From the NCBI GenBank assembly GCA_021805735.1, contig JAJZEE010000030.1, positions 1 to 36,652 of the forward strand: a DNA stretch of 36,652 nt, read 5' to 3'. Below the pieces are notes generated by a model. That model worked only from the letters and a program-made list of their open reading frames with translations. It did no database searches and was not told where the DNA came from. This document shows, one piece after another, positions 24,440-32,487 of this stretch. Both the position numbers and the translations under genes were made by a program. How positions within the stretch are numbered: the stretch's first letter is position 1; each line of letters opens with the position of its first letter. Origin of the DNA: Bacillota bacterium. Lineage in GTDB: Bacteria > Bacillota > Bacilli > Alicyclobacillales > SLC66.

Positions 24440-24634
24440 TAAGGTGGCCCCCCGGATCGGTACAGGTGTGAATTTCGTGTGCATGACGTGGACGCAGAGG
24501 ATGAACGACTGCGGGCCTTGGATGTGGAGTGGGTCAAGCCGTCGACGACACAAGAGTGGGGGAACCGATCGATCTATTTCCGCAATCCGGACGGGAATCT
24601 GCTCAACTTATATACGCGTGTGACCGGTGCGTGA
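24440..24634 (+). pseudogene. VOC/glyoxalase-family fragment with frameshift
   Basis: One frame gives GTGVNF. After a shift near 24470 another frame gives EFRVHDVDAEDERLRALDVE and then WGNRSIYFRNPDGNLLNLYTR, ending at TGA 24632-24634. This is the C-terminal half of a VOC protein; the N-terminal half is missing. It lies directly after the second EamA gene and next to the convergent MFS gene. Confidence 0.66.
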
Positions 24635-24638
24635 GCTG

Positions 24639-25895
24639 TCACAGGGCGTCTGGTTCGCTCCAGTTGCCACTTTCGGACGATGGAGCAGGTCTGTGAGATC
24701 TGGTTTTGGAGAACGCCAACCACAGGACAGCCGTGAAAACCAGTATGCACGTGCTTTCAAATAGCGAGCGCACACCCAGGTGCTCGAGGATCGCTCCGCC
24801 CAGAAGAGCGCCTGCAAAATCGCCTAAGAAGCGTAACCGAGCCGCGCCAAAGTAGGCTCCCTGGAGCGCGGGGTTGGACAGTTCCACAAGCCACGGAACG
24901 ATCAAAGTCAGGCTGAGCATTTCCCCAAAGGTGACGATAACCATGCCCATGAGATACGAGAGCAGGTCATGCGCGTTCCCGAAAGTCCAGTATCCGATGG
25001 CTGACAGAACGGCGCCTGAAGACATCGTCCATCGCTTCGGATAGCGCCTGATCCAGCGGGTAACGGGCCACTGCAAGGTGGCGATCAGCAATGTGTTTAG
25101 CCCGAGCATCCAGGCAAACCAGTGTGCGGCGAGACTTCCGTGCACAGCCAGAACCTGTGGGAGCGTCACATCGATCTGTGTGTAGCCGTAGTTCAGCATG
25201 CATGCAGCCAGGAGGCCGAAGAGAAAGGGTCGGTTGCCGGCGATGTCCCGATAGGCGGCTCTCATGGAAGAGGGTTCCATTGTGGTGTCGTTTGCCATCT
25301 GGTTGGGGAGTGAGCGCGTGAGGACGTACAAGAGGCAGGCGTAGAGCAAGTAGCCGCCGCCATTGATCAGGAACGACGCGGTTTGCCCGGAGTATCCGAG
25401 CCAGGCTCCTAGCAGGGGGCCGGCTCCGGCTGCAAGGTTGACCACTATGTAGCGAATCGAGAATACCTCACTCCGTCTGGAAACAGGCGTAACCTGGACA
25501 AGCAGCGACTGGTTGCTCGTCTCAAAGGAATTGCGAAAGGCGCCCACAGCCAGGACAACGCCGCCGATGAGCAGGGTTTGGTGCACGAACGGGATCATGG
25601 CGATCGACCCTGCGAGAGTCACCAATGACAGGAGCATGAGTCGCTTTTGCCCCAACAGATCTATGAGATACCCTGAGACCAGGCTCATGAAGGCCCCCAC
25701 GAGATAACTTGCCCCAAGGATGAACCCAATGAGCGATGCGGTGAGATGATCGTGTCTCAGCAGAAATAGCGAAAGAAAGGGAATAGCAGATTTATAGACG
25801 AGTTTTCCGAAGAGGGTGCCCGCCAGCAGCAACCATGTGAGGAGTGGGATGGATGTGGGGCGTTCGATAGTAGGTTTTGCCTGCTGATTACTCAA
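24639..25895 (-). CDS. MFS transporter
   Basis: A full-length 418 aa twelve-helix MFS permease. It has GASYLVGAFMSLVSGYLIDLL (helix 2 and motif A region), LLGQKRLML, and SNQSLLVQVTPVSRRSEVFS. The second half includes LQWPVTRWIRRYPKRWTM and ALQGAYFGAARLRFLGDFAG. It most resembles multidrug or sugar-efflux permeases. The start is a TTG at 25895 with AGGAG about 9 bases upstream. It is the only intact gene between two runs of fragments. Substrate unknown. Confidence 0.84.
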   Translation of the reverse strand: MSNQQAKPTIERPTSIPLLTWLLLAGTLFGKLVYKSAIPFLSLFLLRHDHLTASLIGFILGASYLVGAFMSLVSGYLIDLLGQKRLMLLSLVTLAGSIAMIPFVHQTLLIGGVVLAVGAFRNSFETSNQSLLVQVTPVSRRSEVFSIRYIVVNLAAGAGPLLGAWLGYSGQTASFLINGGGYLLYACLLYVLTRSLPNQMANDTTMEPSSMRAAYRDIAGNRPFLFGLLAACMLNYGYTQIDVTLPQVLAVHGSLAAHWFAWMLGLNTLLIATLQWPVTRWIRRYPKRWTMSSGAVLSAIGYWTFGNAHDLLSYLMGMVIVTFGEMLSLTLIVPWLVELSNPALQGAYFGAARLRFLGDFAGALLGGAILEHLGVRSLFESTCILVFTAVLWLAFSKTRSHRPAPSSESGNWSEPDAL

Positions 25896-25987
25896 TGGAA
25901 TCCGCTCCTGTCCGGACCGTCATTCAGATATACAGGTTTCACTGTACATGAGAAGACCGGGTAAGCGTTCACGAAAGTGAATCATTT

Positions 25988-26099
25988 GTGATGCATATTT
26001 TCGATTGCAAATCAGTTCAGATTGATCATGTCATCGTGTCACCGCACGGCATTTTTGTGGTCGAGACGAAGAACTTTGGAGGCATCCCGTATGGTGAGA
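25988..26099 (+). pseudogene. NERD-domain fragment
   Basis: About 35 codons match the core of the nuclease-related domain: VQIDHVIVSPHGIFVVETKN, including the conserved Asp and the Glu-x-Lys pair. Neither the preceding nor the following parts of the domain are present. The frame runs straight into an unrelated methyltransferase piece, so the open frame is an accidental chimera. Confidence 0.68.
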
Positions 26100-26109
26100 A
26101 GTCTGATGC

Positions 26110-26352
26110 CTGCCGAACACATAGTCGATATGCCGTATGCGCCTGCGGCCGTCTATGGGGCAATGCGCCTTATCCCGCTGCTTTGATGGCAAAAGACTAC
26201 TTTCGCCAAACCGGGGTTAAGGCCATACTGGTTCCCGGATGCGGATACGGTCGAAACAGTCTGTTTTTCGCATAGCACAGTTTTCGAGTAACTGCTTTTG
26301 ATGTGTCCAATGTCGCAGTTCACCTTGCCATGGAGATCGGTGCCAGATCACG
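26110..26352 (+). pseudogene. SAM methyltransferase fragment with frameshift
   Basis: In the same open frame as the NERD piece, WGNAPYPAALMAKDYFRQTG and ILVPGCGYGRNSLFFA give a class I methyltransferase N-terminus with motif I. A stop at about 26273 interrupts it, and another frame goes on with VTAFDVSNVAVHLAMEIGAR, the next two strands of the same fold. A one- or two-base frameshift therefore split the gene, and the C-terminal part is lost. Confidence 0.68.
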
Positions 26353-26706
26353 CCGTCTACGACCGGGTGGATGGTCGCCGCTTTCTCCTTGATATACGCG
26401 ATCGGTGCCCCGCAGTTGGGCGTGTGGTCGGATCGACTGGGGAAGAGGCGGATCATTGTGTATGGGTTACTCGGTTTTGCGGCGAGCAACGCACTGACGA
26501 GTGTGGCGCCGTCTTTTGCTATTCTCACGGTGAGTCGCCTATTGGCCGGTTACGCATTCTTTCCGGCCTTTCAGCTACGTTTGGCGAGGCGATTTCCTGA
26601 CAAACGGGCGTTCGCCATGGCTTGGAACAATACCGCGCTTAATACAGGGATCACTCTCGGTTCTCTCCTTGGTGGACGGGTGATGACCACGGTATTCAGG
26701 ATATGA
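26353..26706 (+). pseudogene. MFS transporter fragment (DHA1-like)
   Basis: About 116 codons from STTGWMVAAFSLIYAIGAP through motif A-like SDRLGKRRIIVYG, SRLLAGYAFFPAF and NTGITLGSLLGG cover roughly helices 2-5. Helix 1 and everything downstream are missing. It directly follows the methyltransferase fragment, so three truncated genes are joined within 720 bases. Confidence 0.68.
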
Positions 26707-26728
26707 GGCTTCGTGGATCATTCTGATA

Positions 26729-26737
26729 TGCTATGAT
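26729..26737 (+). promoter_or_regulatory. Extended -10 promoter
   Basis: TGCTATGAT is an extended -10 with TGN, 60 bases upstream of the MFS gene start. No good -35 is seen. Confidence 0.42.
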
Positions 26738-26796
26738 CGATTGAGAAGATTCTAGAAGCGTCGGCCCATAGCTCGGACGCGGTTTGGAGGCGCCTG

Positions 26797-28026
26797 GTGG
26801 GTGAGACGCGCGCAAACAGGTTGCGGCTTTGGACGTCCATACTCATCACAGGTGCGGGTGTCTCGAGCATCGGTGACTTTATCTATCTCGTGGCAATCAA
26901 TGTCTTTGTGTTGGATCAGACGCACTCTGCTGCTGCGGTGGCCGGGATGTGGGTGGCGTCGCGCGTGGCCTCCCTCTCGGTCGGACCCTGGGCCGGCAGT
27001 GGCTCTGACCGTTTTTCCCGTCGCAAACAACTTATCTTGATTGAGATCACGCGAGCTCTGCTGATTGGGGTCCTGCCCTTTTGCAGGGAGATTGCCGGGA
27101 TCTACGCGGACTTGTTTATGCTCGGCGTGTGCAGCACATTTTTCTCCAATGTGTTTCTTCCGTATCAAACATTGCTCATCCCACAGGAACAGCGAAAGCG
27201 CGTCAACGCGGTGATCAGCACACTGCGCTACAGCGCCTCTTTGACAGGTCCAGCCATAGCGGGTGTCCTGCTTCTGCATGGTGATGTGACGTTGCCGCTT
27301 TGGCTGGATGCCGGGAGCTTTCTGGTGTCGGGGGTATCCTTCATCCTGTTACCGCCTCTCGATCCGGAATCGACCGGGTCCCTCAGTTCGAATATGTGGC
27401 GCATGCTGCGACTGGATTGGTGGGACGCGGTCGCTTTTTTACGGCAGAACCGACTCTTTACAGGCGTCCTGATCCTCTATATCGCAATCGGCGTCCTCGG
27501 ATTGACTGCGGATTCGCAGGAAGTCGTATTCGCCAATCAGGCGCTGCATCTCGGACAGCTCGGTTACGGGTTGATGGTGACTGCGGCTGGCGTTGGTTTC
27601 GTCTCGGGTTCTTTGCTCTTGTCGTTGTTCGCAAAGCGCCTGCCTACGCACGGGCTTCTCGGCATCGGGACACTTGGCAGCGCGGCGGGGTACTTGCTTT
27701 ATAGTTTTGCGCACAACTTCTGGTGGGCGGTGGCGGGGCTGATCGTACTCGGGTTGTTTGGTTCTGCGGCCGGCGTCGGGTTTACGACGTACAGGCAACA
27801 CACGGTTCCCGTGTCTCATATGGGACGCCTCAACAATGTGATCGGTCCACCGCAGCAGTTACTGAGCATCATCCTTTTGCTCCTGGGTGGTTTCGTCGCC
27901 ACACGGTATGGTGTCCGCAGTCTCATGATCGGAATGACTGTGCCGATGTGCATAGCCGGGATGATCATGGCTGTGCTGGTCTTGCTGCCGCAAAATCGGA
28001 TGAAAGTATCCACCGTGGATGTGTGA
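26797..28026 (+). CDS. MFS transporter, MFS_3/EntS-like
   Basis: A 409 aa twelve-helix permease of the MFS_3 group (related to EntS-like siderophore exporters and macrolide efflux pumps). It has ITGAGVSSIGDFIYLVAINV at the start, GSGSDRFSRRKQLILIE (motif A), RVNAVISTLRYSASLTGPAI and TTYRQHTVPVSHMGRLNNV. The start is a GTG at 26797 with GGAGG 6 bases upstream. Followed at 64 bases by an MDR-type oxidoreductase and a broken monooxygenase, suggesting a small export or detoxification operon. Confidence 0.84.
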   Translation: MGETRANRLRLWTSILITGAGVSSIGDFIYLVAINVFVLDQTHSAAAVAGMWVASRVASLSVGPWAGSGSDRFSRRKQLILIEITRALLIGVLPFCREIAGIYADLFMLGVCSTFFSNVFLPYQTLLIPQEQRKRVNAVISTLRYSASLTGPAIAGVLLLHGDVTLPLWLDAGSFLVSGVSFILLPPLDPESTGSLSSNMWRMLRLDWWDAVAFLRQNRLFTGVLILYIAIGVLGLTADSQEVVFANQALHLGQLGYGLMVTAAGVGFVSGSLLLSLFAKRLPTHGLLGIGTLGSAAGYLLYSFAHNFWWAVAGLIVLGLFGSAAGVGFTTYRQHTVPVSHMGRLNNVIGPPQQLLSIILLLLGGFVATRYGVRSLMIGMTVPMCIAGMIMAVLVLLPQNRMKVSTVDV

Positions 28027-28090
28027 TGGAATGGGGGGGAGGGGCGTGCCTGAAGAATTCCGTGGGAAAATCGTGCTGGAGGGGGCGCCT

Positions 28091-29026
28091 GTGACATCGC
28101 GGTCCCTGCTCTTGGTCGGGCCTCGACAGTTGGTCTGGAGTGAGTCGGCCTTACCCGCTCTGGGGCCAGGAACTGTACTCGTGCAAACGATCGCGGGCGC
28201 CGTCAGCGTAGGGGCAGAGGTTCCGATCTACAGCGGAAGCGACAGGACTGCGTCGCCTGAGTACCCGCGACAGATGGGGTATGAGAGCTATGGTGAAGTC
28301 GTGGCCACAGGGGAGGGGGTGGATAGTGTCCGCATGGGCGACAAGGTGGTCGCATTTTATGGGCATCGGAACATTGCGGTGTGCCGACAGGAGTCTGTGA
28401 TTTCTGCTCCATCAGGCATTGATGAGGAGATGGCGCTGCTGACAATTTTGTCTTGCGATGCCGCCAAGGGTGTACTCAAGTTGAACCCGGACCGGGCGGA
28501 CCGAGTGGTCGTCACGGGGCTAGGCACGATGGGGCTGCTGACGGTTCATTTCCTGCGGACCTACATGGGCGTCCAGGAAATTCATGCGGTGGAACCGGAT
28601 GAGGAACGTGCGCGCATAGGTGCACAACTTGGGGTGACCCACTGCTTTCGCGACCGACCGCCTGCCTCTCACGCATACGACGCCGGATTCGAATGCTCGG
28701 GTCGAAATGCGGCCTTTGGGGTTTTGCAGGCGGCCATGAAAAAAGGGGGGCGCCTGTGTGTTTTGTCCGATGGCAATTATGACCCCTTTGTGCTTCACCC
28801 CTCTTTCTTCGCCCATGAACTGAAGATCGTAGGGTCCAGTGATGGCTGGAACTATCGGCGACACGCCGAGTGGTTTTTTGGAGAAGCCGAGAGCGCTCCT
28901 GCTCTTCGGATGTTATTTCAGCTGCGCATTCGTCCGCATGAACTCATTCCCTGCTTTGAGGAACTGCGGACGGGTCATCTTCATCCGCTCAAGATTCTGG
29001 TGACGTATGGAGGAGATCGAGAATGA
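28091..29026 (+). CDS. MDR-superfamily (zinc-type alcohol dehydrogenase-like) oxidoreductase
   Basis: A 311 aa medium-chain dehydrogenase with an N-terminal GroES-like domain (ALGPGTVLVQT, YESYGEVVATGEGV) and a Rossmann fold with GLGTMG. The usual catalytic zinc ligands (C-G-x-D near residue 40, and the structural Cys cluster) are not seen, so it is probably zinc-free. I chose a GTG at 28091 with GGAGG 8 bases upstream; an open frame extends to 28019 and would overlap the MFS gene. The stop overlaps the ATG of the following pseudogene (ATGA at 29023). NAD(P)H dependence is expected; the substrate is unknown. Confidence 0.82.
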   Translation: MTSRSLLLVGPRQLVWSESALPALGPGTVLVQTIAGAVSVGAEVPIYSGSDRTASPEYPRQMGYESYGEVVATGEGVDSVRMGDKVVAFYGHRNIAVCRQESVISAPSGIDEEMALLTILSCDAAKGVLKLNPDRADRVVVTGLGTMGLLTVHFLRTYMGVQEIHAVEPDEERARIGAQLGVTHCFRDRPPASHAYDAGFECSGRNAAFGVLQAAMKKGGRLCVLSDGNYDPFVLHPSFFAHELKIVGSSDGWNYRRHAEWFFGEAESAPALRMLFQLRIRPHELIPCFEELRTGHLHPLKILVTYGGDRE

Positions 29027-29145
29027 GTGACATCGCGCGAACGCCGCAGCCCCCGTAGTATGCGGTGATTTTCACGTCGGAGCGCACTGACGGAGACCAC
29101 GGATACGCTGAAATCGCGGAACGCATGATGCAGTTGGCCGCAGAG
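29023..29145 (+). pseudogene. Antibiotic biosynthesis monooxygenase-like (ABM) fragment
   Basis: The ATG overlaps the preceding stop and reads MSDIARTPQPP, then TAG at 29056-29058, then YAVIFTSERTDGDHGYAEI and AERMMQLAAE. Family members have a Tyr at the position of the TAG (PPYYAVIFTS-like), so one base change would make the nonsense codon. After about 29143 the sequence no longer resembles the family. Nonsense and truncation both break it. Confidence 0.68.
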
Positions 29146-29634
29146 TGGATCCTATACGCGAATTCTGTCTTGCTGGGTCTCTCAGGGTTGATCTTTTCTC
29201 CCTCGAGGCGGGCCGCGAACCCGCAGGTAGTGGCACAGGAAGATAGGGTAGACGTCGACGTCCTGGAATCGGTGGCGTCTGGTGTTCCAATTCAAGCATC
29301 GCGGCTTGAGAAAATATGCAACGATGCTTATATTTCTTCGCTGCGAAACTCTGCACTTCTGGACTGCGAAACACAACAGGCACCGATCGCCTATAATCGG
29401 TCTATGCACCATTTTGACCATAATATGGCATACGAGAGATAAAGGAAGCCTTATTAAACCCCTAAATATGGTATTTTATCACATGTTGGAACGCTTAAAA
29501 AATTCTTTAACGAGTACAGATTCAGTGCCTCAAAGCAAGGTTGTCAACAATATGGATCCTCCAACTTTACTCCTCCAGAAATTGCGCATGCTCGGGCTAC
29601 TTCCATCCTCTGTTGCGCTACATAGCGGGATAAC
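29146..29634. other. Long intergenic stretch with no recognised gene
   Basis: About 490 bases after the broken monooxygenase gene. Open frames exist on both strands (for example 29282-29644 plus) but none has a ribosome site, a family motif or convincing composition. A short frame whose last codons run into the terminator at 29635 could be a small peptide gene, but I see no start signal. AT-rich patches at 29440-29520 differ from the neighbours. Confidence 0.4.
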
Positions 29635-29659
29635 GGGCTGCTAGGAGCCCATTTTTCTT
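29635..29659 (+). terminator. Rho-independent terminator
   Basis: GGGCT/AGCCC (5 bp, 6-base loop) followed by ATTTTTCTT. The stem is short but the T-run is good. It would end transcripts of the MFS-MDR operon before the secreted protein gene. Confidence 0.58.
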
Positions 29660-29759
29660 ATGCCAAGACTTCATTTGATGGCCTCCCCGTCGCACGCTAA
29701 CCGGAATTGGAACCCTGCGATCGCCGTTCACGCTGCGCATTTTGGTGGAGAGTGACTCC

Positions 29760-29789
29760 TTGCCAATTGATAGTTCACTACGAGATAAT
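29760..29789 (+). promoter_or_regulatory. Sigma-A promoter for the beta-helix/SGNH gene
   Basis: TTGCCA (29760-29765), 18-base spacer, GATAAT (29784-29789), about 55 bases before the ATG. Confidence 0.55.
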
Positions 29790-29842
29790 GAGGATGGCTG
29801 TGGAACTATTATCCAAAGATCGTGGGAGAGGCGGAACAACGG

Positions 29843-32125
29843 ATGAAGTTTGGTAAGTTGGCGGCGGGAGCCGCGCTGTTGGTCATGCCGCTGTCGGGTT
29901 TGATGAGCGGCGCCAGCTACGCCCAGAGTACGGGTGTGGTTTATGTCAGCACCACTGGCAGCGACACAAGCGGCAACGGCACTTCAGGTCAACCGTATCG
30001 CACGATCAACCAGGCTGTGCAGTCGGCGGCTCCAGGAAGCGTCATCATGGTGGAACCCGGCACCTATACAGGAATGGTCACGGTGACTAAACCTGTAACG
30101 ATTCAATCGGATCCGGCAAACGGCGGCGGCGCGACATCAACAATCATCGACGCGACGGGACAAAACAACGGGATTTTCATCAACGGAGCGGCGGCGACAG
30201 GCACTGTCATTGAGGGTCTTACCATCGAGCACGCGAACAATCAGGCGGTCTTGGTTGACAATGCGAACGATGTCACGATCGCGAAAAACGATATTGTCGA
30301 CAATGGGCTGCAGCCCACGGTCGGCGTGCTGGAAAACAAACCGATCACACTTGTGGGTTCTTCCTATTCTGTGGTAGCCGGCAATACCGTGACAGGCAAC
30401 CAGGCTGGCGGCGGTATTGCGATCGCTGATAATGGCGCCGTCAACCCGGGCGTTGCGCAAAATGGCAATCCCGCACAGGGAGTCGCAGGCTTCGCAGACG
30501 CCAATCTGGTGATCGCCAACACGCTGTCTGGAAATGGGGGCGGTTCTGCGATTGCTGTCACTTCCTACAACGGAGGACAGGGAGCGGCCTATAATCAGGT
30601 CATCGGCAACACGATGACAAACAACGCTTCCGGCGTCATGGTGGCTGCTGAACCGACGTCCGCCAACAGTTCCGTCTCGGGAACGGTCATCAGTGGAAAC
30701 ACCATTCAACAGAGCGCCATGCCGGGCGTTATTGTCCAAACCCGCGGCGGTCAGTCCGGCGAAACAGTGACAGGCACCATCGTAACGGGAAATACGCTGT
30801 CAGGAAACGGCCCCTTGACCGAGGTGAGTCTTGCGCAACCTGCTGCCATTGTGGCAGTTTCCTCTGGCGTCGCTGACACCACGATCACAAACAACACCAT
30901 TTCCGCTGAGGCTTACGGAGTTTGGAACTCGGGAGCCGTCAATACTTCGGTGGCCAACAATCGGACTGATTCTACCGTAGTCACACCGGTCTACGGTGTT
31001 GCTTCACAGAGCGCTGGCGCGACCAATGGGAACATCTCCATTGTAGTCAACGGATCCGCGCTGCTGACCGTTCCGTCCATCGCTGACGGCAACCAGACTT
31101 TCATTCCCATCTGGTATGTGATGTCTGAACTCAAGTCGCTCGGCATGACCAGCGCATGGGCTAAGGGCGTCTGGAATTTGACATTGCCAACAGGCGTCAC
31201 GGTCAACACGTCAGCCATCCCGACGGGAACCAGCGGCAACATTGCAATAACAGCAAACGGCAACCTGTTGTTGCGGATGAATGGATTTGCAGCGCCAAAT
31301 CCACTCAACGGACAGATGACCACTTTTGCGCCGATCACCGATCTGTCGCAACTTCTTGCAGGGATGGGCATACAGAATCAGGTCAGCGCTGGCATGTGGA
31401 ACATTGTGATAGGCGGCTCGAGCAGCACAGGAACAACAACCACTCCTCCGGCGTCCAGCAACACAAAGTCGCTGGTGGCCCTCGGCGATTCCATCACGTT
31501 TGGCTTTGGTTTGGGCACGACCAATTTGCAACCGTCCCCGGAGGCGTTTCCGTATCTGATTGGCAAGGCCGGCAACCTCTCCGTGACCGACCTCGGCGTA
31601 CCGGGGCTGACTTCTTCCGGGCTTCTTACCGATCTTGCAACGACCTCTTTTCAGAAGGCTGTCAAGGGTGCTTCCGTCATCACACTGGATATCGGGAGCA
31701 ACGATCTGCTGCAACCCGCGACAAAAGATGGACTGTTCACCGGGCAGACGATTACACCGACGGAACTGGCGCAATTTGCGACTGTGGTGCAACAGTTTAC
31801 CACCAATCTCCAGACAACGCTACAGACCCTTGTCAAGCTAAATCCAACCGCGAAGATTGTGGTATACAACATTTACAATCCAGTTCCCAGTTCAGACACA
31901 ACGGCCCACGCTGTGGCGGATCAAGTCCTCAGCGCCATGAATGCAGCCATTGCACAGGAAGCGGGCGCATTCCACCTGCCAGTCGCGAACGCCTACAGCG
32001 CCTTCTCAGGCCATGTGTCACAGTACATTTTGACTGGCAATGTTCATCCAAACGCACAGGGGCAGGCGGTGTTGGCGAAAATCGGGGAGCAGGCGTTGAG
32101 CAGCGTTAGCGCTTCGACCAACTGA
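29843..32125 (+). CDS. Secreted beta-helix / stalk-domain / SGNH-hydrolase fusion protein
   Basis: A 760 aa exported protein. Residues 1-29 form a signal peptide with a likely cleavage after SGASYA. Residues 30-390 are a right-handed parallel beta-helix of the NosD/pectate-lyase type, with repeated N-T-I/V and GNT turns (VVAGNTVTGN, VIGNTMTNNASG, ISGNTIQQS). Residues 395-520 form a copper-amine-oxidase-N-like stalk domain (VVNGSALLTVP, FIPIWYVMSELKSLGM). After a Thr/Ser/Pro linker, residues 540-760 are a GDSL/SGNH hydrolase with GDSITFGFG (Ser), GVPGLTSSG (Gly), GSNDLL (Asn) and VHPNAQG (Asp-less His block with HP). I chose the ATG at 29843 after GGGAGAGG. It may bind and de-esterify a surface polysaccharide. 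It has its own promoter and terminator. Confidence 0.85.
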   Translation: MKFGKLAAGAALLVMPLSGLMSGASYAQSTGVVYVSTTGSDTSGNGTSGQPYRTINQAVQSAAPGSVIMVEPGTYTGMVTVTKPVTIQSDPANGGGATSTIIDATGQNNGIFINGAAATGTVIEGLTIEHANNQAVLVDNANDVTIAKNDIVDNGLQPTVGVLENKPITLVGSSYSVVAGNTVTGNQAGGGIAIADNGAVNPGVAQNGNPAQGVAGFADANLVIANTLSGNGGGSAIAVTSYNGGQGAAYNQVIGNTMTNNASGVMVAAEPTSANSSVSGTVISGNTIQQSAMPGVIVQTRGGQSGETVTGTIVTGNTLSGNGPLTEVSLAQPAAIVAVSSGVADTTITNNTISAEAYGVWNSGAVNTSVANNRTDSTVVTPVYGVASQSAGATNGNISIVVNGSALLTVPSIADGNQTFIPIWYVMSELKSLGMTSAWAKGVWNLTLPTGVTVNTSAIPTGTSGNIAITANGNLLLRMNGFAAPNPLNGQMTTFAPITDLSQLLAGMGIQNQVSAGMWNIVIGGSSSTGTTTTPPASSNTKSLVALGDSITFGFGLGTTNLQPSPEAFPYLIGKAGNLSVTDLGVPGLTSSGLLTDLATTSFQKAVKGASVITLDIGSNDLLQPATKDGLFTGQTITPTELAQFATVVQQFTTNLQTTLQTLVKLNPTAKIVVYNIYNPVPSSDTTAHAVADQVLSAMNAAIAQEAGAFHLPVANAYSAFSGHVSQYILTGNVHPNAQGQAVLAKIGEQALSSVSASTN

Positions 32126-32227
32126 CTCCTCTCTTCAGTACTCAACCAGGAGTCTGTCCGGCGTTATCCGTAAACTCACCCAATCTGGGATTTCAGGTGG
32201 AGTGAAAACGGCGCAGATTGTGTCTGT

Positions 32228-32281
32228 CAATCCAAAAGTTGCTCGCCCAGACGAATAAAGGGCGAGCATTTTTTTGGATTG
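32228..32281 (+). terminator. Strong terminator within a long inverted repeat
   Basis: An inner 8-bp stem GCTCGCCC/GGGCGAGC (32241-32267) is followed by ATTTTTTT. Outside it, CAATCCAAAA (32228-32237) pairs with TTTTGGATTG (32272-32281), separated by 3-4 unpaired bases, so the whole repeat is about 54 bases. It ends the secreted-protein transcript; the outer A-tract may also allow some function in the reverse direction. Confidence 0.75.
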
Positions 32282-32398
32282 GGGAGATTTCGCCAACAGG
32301 TCGATAGCTCCCGCGAGGAAGGGGAGCGTCTTTCCGGATGATGTACCCGTCGTCACACAGGGAGAATCACCACGGCAAAATGCCTCCATCGCCATGCT
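32269..32398 (-). pseudogene. DEAD/DEAH-box helicase fragment (Walker A)
   Basis: On the minus strand about 42 codons read AMEAFCRGDSPCVTTGTSSG then KTLPFLAGAIDLLAK, matching motif I and its flanks in YprA-like helicases (Walker A TGTSSGKT). A stop codon lies a few codons upstream and no other helicase motif is nearby. Its distal end runs into the long inverted repeat at 32228-32281. It is either a remnant or, less likely, chance. Confidence 0.48.
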
Positions 32399-32428
32399 TC
32401 CCCAACGGACTCACTACGGTTTCGTGGT

Positions 32429-32457
32429 TTGAAAAGATCTCCAGGATGGAATAATAT
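32429..32457 (+). promoter_or_regulatory. Sigma-A promoter for the Uma2 gene
   Basis: TTGAAA (32429-32434), 17-base spacer, TAATAT (32452-32457), about 30 bases before the TTG start. Confidence 0.65.
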
Positions 32458-32487
32458 CGGGTTAAGCATTCATTTGGAGGGATTGCC

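Noticed and set aside
26000-26275. A single novel NERD-methyltransferase fusion protein
   Set aside because: Both domains are incomplete and the methyltransferase continues in another frame after the stop, so it is a chimera of fragments rather than a real fusion.
29065-29442. A 125 aa protein beginning with the monooxygenase-like sequence
   Set aside because: Only the first third resembles the family; the rest has no recognisable features and the natural start upstream is cut by a TAG.
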